Notes: a model not told the origin generated them from the sequence alone. A stretch of DNA of 48,706 nt from Gammaproteobacteria bacterium (GCA_003134045.1 PLAH01000072.1:1-48706), one strand, 5' to 3'; shown: positions 1-10,257, counted from the first letter of the stretch. Numbers and translations: made by a program.

Positions 1-566
1 CTGATCACGATGCCGCCATCGCCCGCGGCGCTGCCCACGCCGGGCGTGCCGGCCAGCGTTCCCGTCGTGGTGCTGAATTGCGCCCAGGCCGGCTTGTTGG
101 TCACGGCATAGGTCAATCGGTCGCCGGCCTCGGCAACGACGGTGGGCGTGAAGCCGTAGTAGGCCCCCAATACCGCGCTGGCGCCGGGCGTGCCCCCGAT
201 GGAAAGAGCCTCCGTGTCCACGGCAGGTGCCGGCTTCACGGTGATGGTGAAGGGCGGCATCAGCGCATAGTGCTTGCCATCCCAGGCGCCGATGCGAATA
301 TCCGCGTACACGGCGGGATTCTTCGGAGTTCCGAAGATGCAGCCGCAGCTTCGATAGTGCTTGGAGAAGCTGGGCAGGTTGTAATAGTTGAACTGGAGCC
401 GGCGTCGGTCGGCGTTCTTGACCACGGGCTCGAAGCGGTACGCCTGTCCCACGATGGCCGTCGCCGCCGGCGTACCCGAGATGGTCATCTCGGACGCCGT
501 GGCGGACAACGTGGCCATCGACAGTGGGCCAATCAACGATGCGGCGACGAGGTTGATGTTCGGCAT
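1..566 (-). CDS. Secreted Ig-like (putative He_PIG) repeat protein, 3' end outside window
   Basis: Minus-strand reading frame open to the window edge, so the C-terminus is missing. The start ATG at 566 has a good ribosome site (GGAGG, 5 bases upstream). Residues 1-24 form a signal-peptide-like stretch ending near ATASE. Two similar units follow, each opening with a Gly-Thr-Pro motif (ISGTPAAT..VGQAYRF and IGGTPGAS..LGAYYGF) and continuing into a beta-sandwich-like pattern (LMPPFTITV). This is the look of putative-Ig (He_PIG) repeats in exported surface proteins. Its role is unknown. It is read away from the glycosyltransferase gene on the other side of a 326-base gap. The domain call is from recognised motif pattern only. 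Confidence 0.7.
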   Translation of the reverse strand, partial: MPNINLVAASLIGPLSMATLSATASEMTISGTPAATAIVGQAYRFEPVVKNADRRRLQFNYYNLPSFSKHYRSCGCIFGTPKNPAVYADIRIGAWDGKHYALMPPFTITVKPAPAVDTEALSIGGTPGASAVLGAYYGFTPTVVAEAGDRLTYAVTNKPAWAQFSTTTGTLAGTPGVGSAAGDGGIVI

Positions 567-892
567 GGCAGCCTCCGGAATGAGTGGCGAGTGCGTGCCG
601 GCATGCAGGTAGTTGCGGTTGCCGGGAGTCGAGCAATCTAGGCGGCGCGATGCCCCCTTGCCATCGAACAAAATCACCGGAATTGGGAGATATCCGCGGC
701 TCGATCCAGGAAGGGGCTCACGGTCCGACGCAAACGCGCCGCGCCGCTTCCCGAGCGGCAGCGGATTGGTGCGAGTCATGGGTGCTGCCGGGCATATCGT
801 TCATCCACGCGGCGGCCCTGAGCCTCTGCAGTTCGGCTGGAAAACAGGTAAGGTCGGGCGGGTGACTGTCACGTGTTCGAGGACTGCCTTCC
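567..892. other. Intergenic region, divergent promoters expected
   Basis: No convincing gene. The gap separates two divergent genes and should hold a promoter for each, but I see no clear hexamer pair, palindrome or terminator. Short open frames here have no ribosome sites and look like chance GC-rich frames. Confidence 0.4.
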
Positions 893-2563
893 ATGCAGAA
901 GTATCTCGATAGCCGGTGGATGCTCGCCGCGACGTATCTCGCGTACGGCCTCCTCTGCCTTTACATGCAACATAACCTGTGGTTTCTGGCCGCAGCGGAC
1001 CGGCCCTACGGCGTTGGGCAGGTGCTCGGCCTGTTCGCGGCCGCGCTCGGCGCCGTGGCATTGGCTGGCTGTGCCGCGCCGGCGGCGACCGCGCAGTTGT
1101 GGGAGCGGTTGCCCTGGTCTTCACCCGTGCGTCGGGCTGCGTGCCTCGTCATGGTGGTGCTGGCGGTCTTGGCCCCCGCGATCGTGGCCTATGGGGTCAT
1201 CGACCGGTTTGCAAATTCCGGCGACGAGTTCGCGTATATATTCCAGGCGAAGGTGTTCACCAGCGGCCGCTTGTGGGCTCAGGCGCCGCCGCTCGGCGAC
1301 ACGTTCGTGCCGTACCGCACCTGGATCATCGGCGATAAATGGCTCAGCCAGTATCCGCCGGGATGGCCGCTCGCCCTCGCTGCGGCGCTCGCCGTCGGCA
1401 TCCCCGAATGGCTGCTCAACGCCCTGCTCGGCGGCGGCAGCGCAGCTGCGTTGCTTTCCCGGCTTTGGCGCTTCCCCAACCGCACTTTCGCGTTTGCCGT
1501 GGTCGGCTTGTACCTGCTGACGCCGTTCTATCTCTTCAACGCGGGATCGTATTATTCGCATATGTTGCCGGCGCTGCTCGTCCTGCTCCTGTGCCTGACG
1601 TGCCTCGCGTACCAGCGCGACAAGAAGATACTGGCCTTGGTGGCTGCGGGCGCGCTGCTCGGTTGCATCGGCCTCACGCGGTACTTCACCCTGATCCTGC
1701 TGCTGCCCGCGCTGTGCTACTGGCTGTTCGCCGAAAATCGCGGCGACCGCGTTCGCATCGTCGTCACGATGCTCGCCGCCGGGCTGCCGTTTCTGGGTTT
1801 CCTCATGGCGTATCAGAACTGGGTGACCGGCAGTCTGCTGCGCAGCACTTATTCGCTCATTACGAACGACGATACCTTCGTCTCCTTCACGCCGGATCAT
1901 ATCGCTCTCGGCGCCGCGCTCACCATCGATCGCCTGGTCGAACTCAGTGTCTGGGGGTCGCCGCTGCTGATTCCCGTGTACCTCGTATGCTTGGCGAGCA
2001 AGCTGAAGCGGCGTTCGATCGCTTTTTACGACTTGATTTTTCCGGCGTTCATCGTGGGCTACGTATTGTTCGCCGATCTCGGCGGCAACCGCTACGGTCC
2101 GCGCTACTACTTCGACGCGTATCCGGTCATGCTCGCGACCGTGCTGTCGGCCATCCCGCGCGAGGGGGCGGACTCCTGGCGTCGCTACCGGCGGTCGCTG
2201 GCCATCAACGCGGTACTGGTGAGCGCCGTGTACCTGCTGACCGCGCTGCCGTTCGCCTGCGTGGCTTTTCACCGCCAAGTCGAAGGGCGGGAAGAGCCCT
2301 ACCGGCTCGCGGCCGCGCAGAACCTCGACAATGCGGTGGTCATCATCGAAACCTCGAGCGGGCGCGGCTTGGAGGCGGAAGACCTTGCCCGCAACGACGC
2401 GGGCCTGCGAGCACCGGTCCTGTATGCGCGGCAAGGCGCCGATCCGGCCGAGCTGCACCGCCTCTTTCCGAATCGTTCGGTCTGGGCGTATATCCGCAAA
2501 GACCGGACGAAACCCGGCAGGTTGGAGCGCGTATCAGTGGCGCCGGCCGAGGGATCGCGTTGA
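893..2563 (+). CDS. GT-C fold membrane glycosyltransferase (PMT/ArnT-like)
   Basis: Predicted polytopic inner-membrane protein of 556 residues with about ten or more hydrophobic segments (first at 10-27, then 42-65 and 84-103). The first periplasmic loop carries NSGDEFAYIFQ with the acidic pair D111-E112, where GT-C enzymes place the catalytic or metal-binding Asp/Glu. The downstream YPPGWPL (154-160) is typical of the PMT_2/ArnT group. Such enzymes transfer a sugar from a polyprenyl-phosphate donor to lipid, glycan or protein on the periplasmic face. The C-terminal part after residue about 450 is soluble. The start ATG follows GAGGA at about 10 bases. Donor and acceptor cannot be read from sequence. 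The nearby FkbM methyltransferase fits a surface-glycan setting. Confidence 0.75.
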   Translation: MQKYLDSRWMLAATYLAYGLLCLYMQHNLWFLAAADRPYGVGQVLGLFAAALGAVALAGCAAPAATAQLWERLPWSSPVRRAACLVMVVLAVLAPAIVAYGVIDRFANSGDEFAYIFQAKVFTSGRLWAQAPPLGDTFVPYRTWIIGDKWLSQYPPGWPLALAAALAVGIPEWLLNALLGGGSAAALLSRLWRFPNRTFAFAVVGLYLLTPFYLFNAGSYYSHMLPALLVLLLCLTCLAYQRDKKILALVAAGALLGCIGLTRYFTLILLLPALCYWLFAENRGDRVRIVVTMLAAGLPFLGFLMAYQNWVTGSLLRSTYSLITNDDTFVSFTPDHIALGAALTIDRLVELSVWGSPLLIPVYLVCLASKLKRRSIAFYDLIFPAFIVGYVLFADLGGNRYGPRYYFDAYPVMLATVLSAIPREGADSWRRYRRSLAINAVLVSAVYLLTALPFACVAFHRQVEGREEPYRLAAAQNLDNAVVIIETSSGRGLEAEDLARNDAGLRAPVLYARQGADPAELHRLFPNRSVWAYIRKDRTKPGRLERVSVAPAEGSR

Positions 2564-2757
2564 ACGATCGACCAACAGAAATTCGCCTCGAACGGATTCT
2601 CCAGCAGCATCGCGGCGCTTCGCTGCGCTGACGGCCGCGTGCGGCTGAGGAACTTCACCGGGGCAATCTTTGATAATATGCCACCAAAGTAGTGATTGCG
2701 CGCTCGACAACGTGTAAGCATGATTCGAAGCTATTTGAGCGTTCAGAGGGTGCATCA

Positions 2758-3522
2758 ATGTCCATTCGAAGTACAGTCGATGACGTACTGAGTCGTCGCG
2801 GACTGCGCATACTCAACGAGGCGAATCTGGGGCTCGCCGCTGGCGATGTCTACCTGACGCGACTTTTCAAGGAATTCGACTTCGACTTCGTCTTCGATGT
2901 CGGCGCCAATACCGGCCAATACGCACTGCATTTGACCAAAAGTTTGGGTTATGCCGGACGCATTTTGTCCATCGAGCCAATTCCCGAGCTGATCCGTGCC
3001 TTGAAGTCGGCCTTGTCACACGAGCCGCAGTGGTCGCACATGGCATGCGCGCTCGATAGAACCGAGGGCACCGCTGAATTCAACGTCATGGTGGGATCGC
3101 AATTCAGTTCGCTCCTGAAGCCGGCAGTTGAATTCGCCCACAGCTTCGAAGGAAAGCTCCGGGTGGCGGCCACCATCGATGTCCCGGTGCGCACCCTGGA
3201 TGCGGTCTTTCGCGAGGCACAGCTCAAACATGGGTTCAGCCGCTCGTTCTTGAAGCTCGACACCCAGGGCACGGAGCTTCCCGTTCTCGAGGGCGGCCCG
3301 CAGGCGCTATCCCAGATCTGCGCCATCCAGACCGAAGTCTCGTTCACGGCCATCTACGAGGGCGCACCTGATTTCCACCGGATTTTCGAGTTCATGAAGG
3401 AGGCGGGCTACGATCTGAGCGGTCTGTTTCCCAACAACCAGGGTCATTTTCCCAGGCTGCTGGAGATGGACGCGGTGTTCGTCAGGCGAGATCTCATGCC
3501 GAAGACCAGCGACATCCGATAA
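2758..3522 (+). CDS. FkbM-family methyltransferase
   Basis: 254 residues from the chosen ATG. An upstream in-frame GTG at 2692 would add 22 residues without a good ribosome site, whereas AGAGGG lies about 7 bases before 2758. The SAM-binding motif VFDVGANTGQYAL (45-57) is the FkbM motif I. IEPIPEL follows as the motif II acidic loop, and FLKLDTQGTELPVLEG is the FkbM-type motif. FkbM enzymes methylate hydroxyls of sugars or polyketides using SAM. Next to a GT-C glycosyltransferase, a sugar O-methyltransferase of a surface glycan is the likely role (inference). Cytoplasmic, no membrane segment. Confidence 0.85.
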   Translation: MSIRSTVDDVLSRRGLRILNEANLGLAAGDVYLTRLFKEFDFDFVFDVGANTGQYALHLTKSLGYAGRILSIEPIPELIRALKSALSHEPQWSHMACALDRTEGTAEFNVMVGSQFSSLLKPAVEFAHSFEGKLRVAATIDVPVRTLDAVFREAQLKHGFSRSFLKLDTQGTELPVLEGGPQALSQICAIQTEVSFTAIYEGAPDFHRIFEFMKEAGYDLSGLFPNNQGHFPRLLEMDAVFVRRDLMPKTSDIR

Positions 3523-3626
3523 CAGATCTCAACCGCTCGCCTCATCGCCCAAAAATGACCGAAGCGAGCGGCAATGACAGTGATGTCCGCGAAGGCTGCC
3601 GAGGCGGAGAGGGGCACGCGTCCGGC

Positions 3627-4031
3627 TCACGGAGCGAGCCCGTACACCGTTACTTGACCCAGGATATCGCTGCCGGTGTCCGTCGTGGTGACACCGGCGA
3701 TGTACACATGTCCGTTCGCAACCACCGGCACGGTGAATTTGACGGCGCCATTCGCGGTATCCGCGGTTGACGTGCTGCTGGAATACAGCGTCGTCGTCAG
3801 ATCGGAAGCCGCGTAGGCGCGCAATATGGCAGCGCCCGCGGGATTCACTCCCGTATTGCGCGTATTTCCGAACTGGGAATTATCCAGAGTCCACACGATG
3901 GCATTCCCCGTGGGTGATGCCGAGACCACAGGTGTGACGCCCGGATAGGGGTAGCGTTCGGTACTGCTCGAATCCGGCACCGCCGTCGCGGATATGGCGG
4001 AGAACACGCCATTCGTGAGCTTGAGCGCCAT
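3627..4031 (-). pseudogene. C-terminal fragment of beta-propeller-like secreted protein
   Basis: 134 codons whose product matches the last part of the larger protein at 5645-7780. Shared blocks run in the same order: IVWTLDN versus VVWSLDT, AAILRAYAA versus VILYAYDA, GAVKFTVPVVANGHVYIAG versus YAVKFTVPTVANGRVYVGT, and VTVYGL versus LDIYGL. The fragment lacks the upstream blades and any signal peptide, and opens at MALKL, which lines up with MFKLN inside the larger gene. It lies on the opposite strand to the longer copy. I read it as the remains of a diverged paralogue, not a functional gene. The 200 bases upstream show no continuation in this frame. Confidence 0.7.
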
Positions 4032-4245
4032 TAGGGGGCTCGCGGCGGGTGCAAGACTGCACCGTGGTTCTTTGGCATGCAGCGTCGATCGATTCTATTA
4101 TCGGGAAGCGAGGCGAATCAAACGATAGGCTACATATTCCTGCCATTCCTCACATCGACAGGCGTTATGTCCGGACTTCGGGCACTTCGCGGCAGAGCTC
4201 CGACAGCCCGATGACGAGGAATTGAAATCGGATGCGAGAGCATGG

Positions 4246-5091
4246 CTAGACGAACTTCTTGACCGCCTTCAGCAGCGCCGGTGGCGCGTAGTCGTGCACG
4301 AACGACTGCAATGCGGTGCGTTTCCTGCGGTAGATGCCGGGAGCAAACAACGAAGTATGCGGCTTCACGGTCGCGTTCTCGCCGTTTCCCGCAGTGTGAT
4401 AGTAAACCATGAATGATTGCCGGGTCCGATCGGCCGGGCATGCCAACGGGGTGGGCACTCCGTGAAAATTGGGATCAGCAACCTCGAATAGCACCGTCCG
4501 ATTGAACAGGGGCGCAATGGACGTGCAGCACGCCTTACCCTCGTCATCCCACATCTCGAGCTCGCCGCGATATTCCGGGCTCCAGGCTTTGTTCAGAAAA
4601 ATGATCATGGCCAAGCGACGCCGCAAGCCGGTTTCATAGGCAACGCTACGGTCGGAGTGAATCTGGAAAAAATCGCCCCGCCCCATCGATGCATATCCGG
4701 CGCCCTGCAAATACGGATCGGGAAGCAATTGCCAAACTCCCGTGATCTCCGACAACAGATACAAGAAGCCGGCGGAATGCAGCAGATGAATGAGCCGTAT
4801 CCCGGCCTCACCGAGATCCATGCCCGAGCGCATGCGATCGACTTTCTGCATCGATTCATTTTCGATCCGCAGCCATTTGTCGTTTCTCAAGCGGGTGATT
4901 TCCGACTGCAATGGGCCCAAGAGCGCCGGCGAGAACAAGTCGTCCATCACGAGGTAGGGAAACGGCTTCGCGTTGCCATAAGTATGCTTGAGTTCAGCGA
5001 TCGGCTTGGACAGATGGATTTGGCCCGAAAACAGTTCGGAAAACTGAGTGGTCAAATCAGGGGCCGATTCCGCACGCAAAATGGCAGCCAT
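4246..5091 (-). CDS. 2OG-Fe(II) oxygenase (prolyl-hydroxylase type)
   Basis: 281 residues. The iron triad can be placed: HSD (H145, D147) in FFQIHSDRSVAYETGLRRRLAMIIFLN, and the distal H210 in FHGVPTPL. R224 in RTRQSFMVYYHT follows as the 2-oxoglutarate-binding Arg. The order and spacing (H-x-D, about 63 residues to His, about 14 to Arg) fit the prolyl-4-hydroxylase-like 2OG oxygenases. These couple decarboxylation of 2-oxoglutarate to hydroxylation. Found in a glycan region, relatives often act on sugars or small molecules, but the substrate here is unknown. Start is the ATG at 5091; a soluble cytoplasmic enzyme is expected. Confidence 0.8.
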   Translation of the reverse strand: MAAILRAESAPDLTTQFSELFSGQIHLSKPIAELKHTYGNAKPFPYLVMDDLFSPALLGPLQSEITRLRNDKWLRIENESMQKVDRMRSGMDLGEAGIRLIHLLHSAGFLYLLSEITGVWQLLPDPYLQGAGYASMGRGDFFQIHSDRSVAYETGLRRRLAMIIFLNKAWSPEYRGELEMWDDEGKACCTSIAPLFNRTVLFEVADPNFHGVPTPLACPADRTRQSFMVYYHTAGNGENATVKPHTSLFAPGIYRRKRTALQSFVHDYAPPALLKAVKKFV

Positions 5092-5320
5092 AAATTTCTA
5101 TTTTCCGCCGAACGAGGTAGTACCGCGATTCATGCTGTTCGGCACGCAATCTATCGTTCCGTACTGCGCGAGAATGTGAACGTCGTGGCAGAAATGGAGA
5201 TTCTCCAACGCCTGGAATGGTATTCGTCGCCGGCTATTTCACTTATTTATTTGCGCACCGTGTGCGGCTCACATTGGCATGAGCGTCTCGGGCGCATCGG
5301 CGCCAGCGGCCCCGGTCAGA

Positions 5321-5555
5321 TCAGGGTTTGACGTGCTGTGAGCGGAAGAAGACGAAGCGGCTGGCGATGAAGTTGAAGAAGGTGCCGGCGAGCACACCGA
5401 TGAAGGCGGCGAGCTGTTTGTAGCGGGTCACTTCCCATAACTGGAGGGTGGTGAAGTAGTTTTTTGAGGGTCGTGTGGGTCACCAAGTGCGGGTGGTATG
5501 TCAAATCCGCCCATGCGCCGCGGCCACCGACACTCAGCGAACAGCTGCGGCCCAA
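5321..5555 (-). pseudogene. Broken GtrA-like flippase remnant
   Basis: In the minus-strand frame ending at the TGA at 5321-5323, the sequence reads YKQLAAFIGVLAGTFFNFIASRFVFFRS, the last transmembrane helix of GtrA-type proteins. Going upstream, this frame is closed by a TGA, but the other frame reads DLTYHPHLVTHTTLK. The two join cleanly if one A is removed from the run of six A on the coding strand (5461-5466). The first helices are missing too. GtrA proteins are thought to move polyprenyl-phosphate-linked sugars across the inner membrane. Two lesions (frameshift and 5' loss) make this a pseudogene. Confidence 0.6.
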
Positions 5556-5644
5556 TACCTCCGCGCGTGATAGATTAAATTAGGTATTGCGTCCCTACCT
5601 TAGAGCGAGAACAGCATCCTAAAGCGAAAACGGCTCGATACCAG

Positions 5645-7780
5645 TTGGACCCTGATGGGTACCTACGTCGGGTACGTCCTCGTCACCTTGCCCGTACTGC
5701 GGATCGTATGGAAGTCGGTAGAGCCTTCCGCCACCATCGATATCAGGCTATTTGTCGGCGCAAGTCGACCTTGACGTGGAGCTCAACCAACGCCGCCGCA
5801 TGCACCGCCTCCGGCGGATGGAGCGGCGTCGAAGCGACGAGCGGCACGCTGACCACGGCTGCGGTAACCGCTACCAGTACCTATACGCTGTTGTGCACGG
5901 GCCCCGGGGGTAACAGCACAGTCGCTACGGCCACCGTGACTGTCTCCAATTCCACATTCACCATAGCGCCCACCATCGCCGCGTTGACCGTGACCGAAGC
6001 GAAGCAATTCGCCGCCGCCGTGCCGGGCGGCGGTACGGCCGTCTGGACGGTGGACGGCGTCGTCAACGGCAACGCCGCCGTGGGCCAGGTCAGTTCTACC
6101 GGCCTGTACACCGCGGGCAGCGCTGCCGGCGTCCATACTTTGGTCGCGACCAGCGTCGCGAACAGTGCACAAACGGCGACCACGAAGGCCGCCGTCACCG
6201 ATCTGCCGGCTGTCACCACCTATCACAATGATCAATCGCGGGACGGCTCCAACACGCAGGAGTATGCGTTGACCGCAGGCAATGTGAACACGGCGAATTT
6301 CGGCAAGGTCGCCGCGTGCGCCACAGACGGTGCGATTTATGCGCAGCCGCTGTGGGTCGCGAACCTGCTGGTCAACGGCGTCAAGCACAATGTCGTCTAT
6401 GCGGCGACCCAGCACGACGGCCTGTTCGCCTTCGATGCCGACGCGAGCCCTCGCACGAAGCTCTGGTCGGTGAACTTGATCGATGCGGCGCATGGCGGCG
6501 GCAGCGGCGAGACTCCGGTACCGTCGACCTCGGTCGGCGTCGGCGCCGGGGATATCTCGCCCGAAATCGGCGTCACCGGCACGCCGGTGATCGATCCGAC
6601 GCGAGCCATCTTGTACGTGGTCACGAAATCGGTGAATGCCGCGCAGACGGTTTTCTACCAGCGTGTGCACGCGATCGATCTTGCCACGGGCAATGAGAAG
6701 ACGGGTTCGCCGTTGCTGATCACGGGCACCTACCCCGGAACCGGCGACGGTAACACCTCGGTGACCTTCAACGCGCGGCAGCATCTGCAGCGTGCCGGGC
6801 TGGCGCTGGTGAATGGGCTCGTCTACGTTGCCTTCACCTCGCATGAGGACAAGGCGCCGTGGCATGGCGGGATGATGAGCTATCAGTACGGTGGGACCGC
6901 GTTCATGCAGAAAGCGGTGGTCAATGTCGCACCCAACAAACAGCAAAGCGGCATCTGGATGAGCGGCGGGGCGCCCTCGGTCGACGCCGCCAACAACCTT
7001 TATCTGCTCACCGGCAACGGCGCATACGATGCGACCAGCACCACCGCCCCGAACAATGATTACGGCGACTCTCTCTTGCAGTTGGACGCGTCGTTGAACG
7101 TCAAGCAATCGTTCACGCCGTCCAATGAGGCGTCGGACGATTCCGAGGACGTCGATTTCGGCGCGGGCGGCGCTACGGTGCTCGCGGACCTGCCGAATGG
7201 GAATACCGTCACCCACGCGCTGATATGCGCCGGCAAGGACGGCGGCATGTATGTTCTCAACCGCGACCTTTTGGGCGGGTTCGGAGATGGCGCGGCGGTG
7301 CAACGCATCTCACTCGGCTATCGGATCTTCGCTACCGGCGCTTACTGGAACAATAACCTTTATATCGGCGGGGTCTCGGGCCCGATGGAGATGTTCAAGC
7401 TCAATACCTCGACGGTGCGATTCACCTTGAGCAGCCAAGGCAGCCACAGCTTCGGCTTTGCCGGCGCCACCCCGTCGGTATCCTCGTCGGGGTCGCAGAA
7501 CGGCGTGGTCTGGAGCTTGGACACCGGCAACTATTGCACCAATCAATCGCGAGCCTGCGGTCCGGTGATTTTATATGCCTACGATGCTCAGAATGTCGGT
7601 ACGGAACTTTGGAACAGCACCAAGAGCGCGGCCGATGCCGCCGGCTACGCCGTCAAGTTCACCGTGCCCACGGTCGCGAACGGACGAGTCTACGTCGGCA
7701 CGCGCGGCAACAATAAGGGGGGCTCGCCCACGTCCACGAGTACGCCGGGTGAACTCGATATCTATGGTCTGAAGCAATAG
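5645..7780 (+). CDS. Beta-propeller-like (PQQ-type) secreted protein, 5' end apparently truncated
   Basis: The frame encodes 711 residues. Residues 1-40 are Arg/His-rich and look like out-of-frame reading, not a signal peptide. From about residue 41 a broken Ig-like unit begins mid-repeat (TLTWSSTNAAACTASGGWSG) and ends TYTLLCTGPGGNS..VTV, followed by a second Ig-like unit. From about 195 there is a propeller-like body with recurring strands such as VYAATQHDGLFAFDA, ILYVVTKSV, LYLLTGNGAYD and GGMYVLNRDLLGG, ending VANGRVYVGT. I infer that the true N-terminus and export signal were lost near 5768 by a rearrangement. The encoded protein may therefore not be exported. No catalytic function can be assigned. 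A fragment of a paralogue lies at 3627-4031. Confidence 0.6.
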   Translation: MDPDGYLRRVRPRHLARTADRMEVGRAFRHHRYQAICRRKSTLTWSSTNAAACTASGGWSGVEATSGTLTTAAVTATSTYTLLCTGPGGNSTVATATVTVSNSTFTIAPTIAALTVTEAKQFAAAVPGGGTAVWTVDGVVNGNAAVGQVSSTGLYTAGSAAGVHTLVATSVANSAQTATTKAAVTDLPAVTTYHNDQSRDGSNTQEYALTAGNVNTANFGKVAACATDGAIYAQPLWVANLLVNGVKHNVVYAATQHDGLFAFDADASPRTKLWSVNLIDAAHGGGSGETPVPSTSVGVGAGDISPEIGVTGTPVIDPTRAILYVVTKSVNAAQTVFYQRVHAIDLATGNEKTGSPLLITGTYPGTGDGNTSVTFNARQHLQRAGLALVNGLVYVAFTSHEDKAPWHGGMMSYQYGGTAFMQKAVVNVAPNKQQSGIWMSGGAPSVDAANNLYLLTGNGAYDATSTTAPNNDYGDSLLQLDASLNVKQSFTPSNEASDDSEDVDFGAGGATVLADLPNGNTVTHALICAGKDGGMYVLNRDLLGGFGDGAAVQRISLGYRIFATGAYWNNNLYIGGVSGPMEMFKLNTSTVRFTLSSQGSHSFGFAGATPSVSSSGSQNGVVWSLDTGNYCTNQSRACGPVILYAYDAQNVGTELWNSTKSAADAAGYAVKFTVPTVANGRVYVGTRGNNKGGSPTSTSTPGELDIYGLKQ

Positions 7781-8229
7781 CTTCGAGACGTGGGCGAACA
7801 TGGCCTGTCCAATGGTTGCCTCGATCAGGTCTCCTCGTCCGCGTCCCGCTCGTAGCTGGAGGCCCCACGGGCATGACGATCGTGGACGGGGGTCGGCGAG
7901 CGCGGGGCGTGGGAGTTCCTGAAATCGTCATCTCGCCGGCGACGGCGCAAATGAGCGGATGACCAGCGCGATGACGAGCAAGGAGGTGCGGACGAAACGG
8001 GTTTGCCTATGGGCCTCTACCGCCAGGTTCATATATTGGCCGGTGTACAAGCCGGTCCCACCAAACAATGCTACGCCGCGCTGTAAGCAGATGGGTCCCG
8101 CCCGGTTGTGCTGCAATTTTAAGTGTAGGGGTCCGGTGGCTGCCATTATCTTCGAGTCAGAAAGTGCTTGCCCGATTATCGGGTATCCGCTGTTACCGCC
8201 AATTTCCTCGCTGCAGGAAACTTGAGGCT
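7781..8229. other. Intergenic region with possible gene debris
   Basis: No supportable gene. On the minus strand near 7931 a short stretch reads MTISGTPTP, close to EMTISGTPAA in the gene at 1-566, and then loses similarity. It may be a decayed relic of another Ig-repeat gene (weak). Confidence 0.3.
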
Positions 8230-9887
8230 ATGTTCAAGAGTCTTGATAGGCGTATCGCGCCATTCGACAAATACATTGTATTTGCGCTGGTGTTGGGAGC
8301 CGCGTTCTCCATCTACGGCCTCTGGTGGGGGTGGGTCGAGAGTTGGAATCCAGACGAGATGGCCTTCAGAAGTCTTTTCGCACATCGTTTCTTCGAACCA
8401 GACGGCTTTCAAAAGCCACCGTTTCATACCTACGTCAATTCATACTCTCTGTGCTGCCGTTCAAGTTTGCGGCATTGACGGCCAAGGCCATCACGGGAAC
8501 CGCCGTGAGTTTCGATATCGGGCGGCTTTGGTGGTCCAGACTCATCCAAGTGATTTTTTTTCTTGGAATCGTCTATCTGACTTTCAAGATCGTCTTGCGA
8601 TTTGCAGATTTGAACGCCGCACGTATCGTCGCATTGCTGACGGCGACTTCCGCCGGCTTGGTGATTCAAACCCATTTCCTCACGGCGGATGTGCCAGTGA
8701 CCTTTTGGATGTTGAGCGGTTTCTACGCCGCGCAATCCATCGTTTTCGACCCGCGGCCACGGACCTACGTGATAGCCGGGTTGCTGGTTGGCGTCGCTAC
8801 AGCAACCAAGTATAACGGTCTGGCTGCTGGTCTTGCGATACCAATTTTCCACTGGTATGCGAATCGACAGCAATCGGTTCTGCGTGCGCTTCTCGATAGG
8901 CGATTGATCGTCGGTGTCGCCATGGTGGTCGGGGGATTCGTCGCGGCAAATCCCTATTCGATCTTCGACTATCGCCGTTTTGCGGCGGACTTTTCCTATA
9001 ACTATTTAGTTACGCCCGTTTATGGCGGCACCGATTCGTATGGTTTCGGGACGTTTCTCCTGGCAATTCCCGATATCGTCGGCTGGCCGATCACCGTAAT
9101 TCTCGGACTTTCCATGGTTTATTCCCTTTGGCGGCTGCAGAACGCCGATCTGCCCGAGCGTGCCACATTGGCTGCGGCACTGGGAGTATTTGCGCTCTAC
9201 TTCCTGCAATTCGGCCGCGCGCCGCGGGTGGAGATTCGCTTCGTCGTCCCGATCGTCGCCTTCCTCTTGGTTCTTTTCGCAGCGCTGGGGTCAATCGCCG
9301 TCAGACGATATGAGCGGGCGACGGTTGCAGTGGTCGTGGCGCTGCTCGCGTACAATTCGCTCGCTTGTGTTTGGGTGGGCAAGCGATTTTCGGAGGATCC
9401 GCGCATGGACGCGCAGGCGTGGGTGGCCGCGAATGTTCCACCGCACAGCACTATCGAATCGTCTCAGTACACGCCGCACTGGAACGCGTTTTGGGGCGTC
9501 GATGTCGTCGATATGAGGATGCCGAGCGTGAGCGGTAGGATAGGTGTGCTGTCCCACGTTTTCAAGGCCGACAGGTCGATGATGGCGCAGATATCGGAAC
9601 GAGAATCGGATGTGGGTTTGGAATGGTACACGGCCGAATCCCTGGAGGCGAGGCATCCGCAGTACATTGCGCTCGATTCGAAGTATTACGATCGATTCCT
9701 GAATGAAGACGTAGCGGCCCTCGATTACCCTGTGGTGCGAGATTTTCTTACGGCATTGCTCGCGAACCGATTGGGGTATCATCGAGTCTACGATCGAACC
9801 GCCGTTTCATCTCCCACGTGGCTCTACCCGGGGGATATTGATTTTCTGGATAGTCAGGTCATCATTCTGCGTCGGGACGCGGGCTGA
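8230..9887 (+). pseudogene. GT-C membrane glycosyltransferase with a frameshift
   Basis: The gene starts at ATG 8230 (GAGG just upstream): MFKSLDRRIAPFDKYIVFALVL, then WNPDEMAFRSLF with the GT-C acidic pair. At 8437-8441 the frame changes. The first frame ends KPPFHTYVN and runs into junk, while the next frame continues FILSVLPFKFAALTAKAITG and stays open to 9887. Adding one T to the AATTC at 8437-8441 restores a continuous protein of about 550 residues with many hydrophobic helices and THFLTADVPVTFWMLSG plus ATKYNGLAAGL, typical of PMT_2/GT39-type enzymes. Either a true inactivating indel or a sequencing error. If intact, it would glycosylate a periplasmic acceptor from a lipid-linked donor. 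Confidence 0.7.
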
Positions 9888-10257
9888 TACGATGAGGGCG
9901 GCTGCTGCTCTGTAGTAGGGAATCGTCATGGCCGTATCGGGGTAATGATCGACGTGGCATCGCGCCGCTTCGCGGAACTCGGTATGAGGACTTCGCTGAT
10001 GCTGTCGCAGGCTTATTCGTTCTGCCCTGGACTGCAAGCTCAAGACCAAGTCGTTGTCTTTTACGAGCTCGTGTTTCCCTCGTTCGTCTAGGCTACGCCT
10101 TTATGAGCCCGCTTTGGAGGCACTGAAATAGGATCTCGCCCGGTTCCAGCCGGCTGAAGCGGCGACTGGCGGATAAAATTCGATGTTTGCGGGGATCTGC
10201 CTAAAGTGAGAGGCACATCCTTGTGCGGAGTGGCGTGGACCCTTACCGTCCGCGCCA
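9888..10257. other. Intergenic region, nothing recognised
   Basis: About 370 bases between a broken glycosyltransferase and the ATP-grasp gene. Short open frames exist on both strands but none has a ribosome site or recognisable motif. Confidence 0.35.

Noticed and set aside
1121-2458. Long minus-strand frame of 445 codons
   Set aside because: Antisense shadow of the GT-C glycosyltransferase with shadow-like composition (Gln, Arg, His).
5783-7303. Long minus-strand frame of 506 codons
   Set aside because: Antisense to the propeller gene, Arg/His-rich, no ribosome site or family pattern; a GC-codon shadow.
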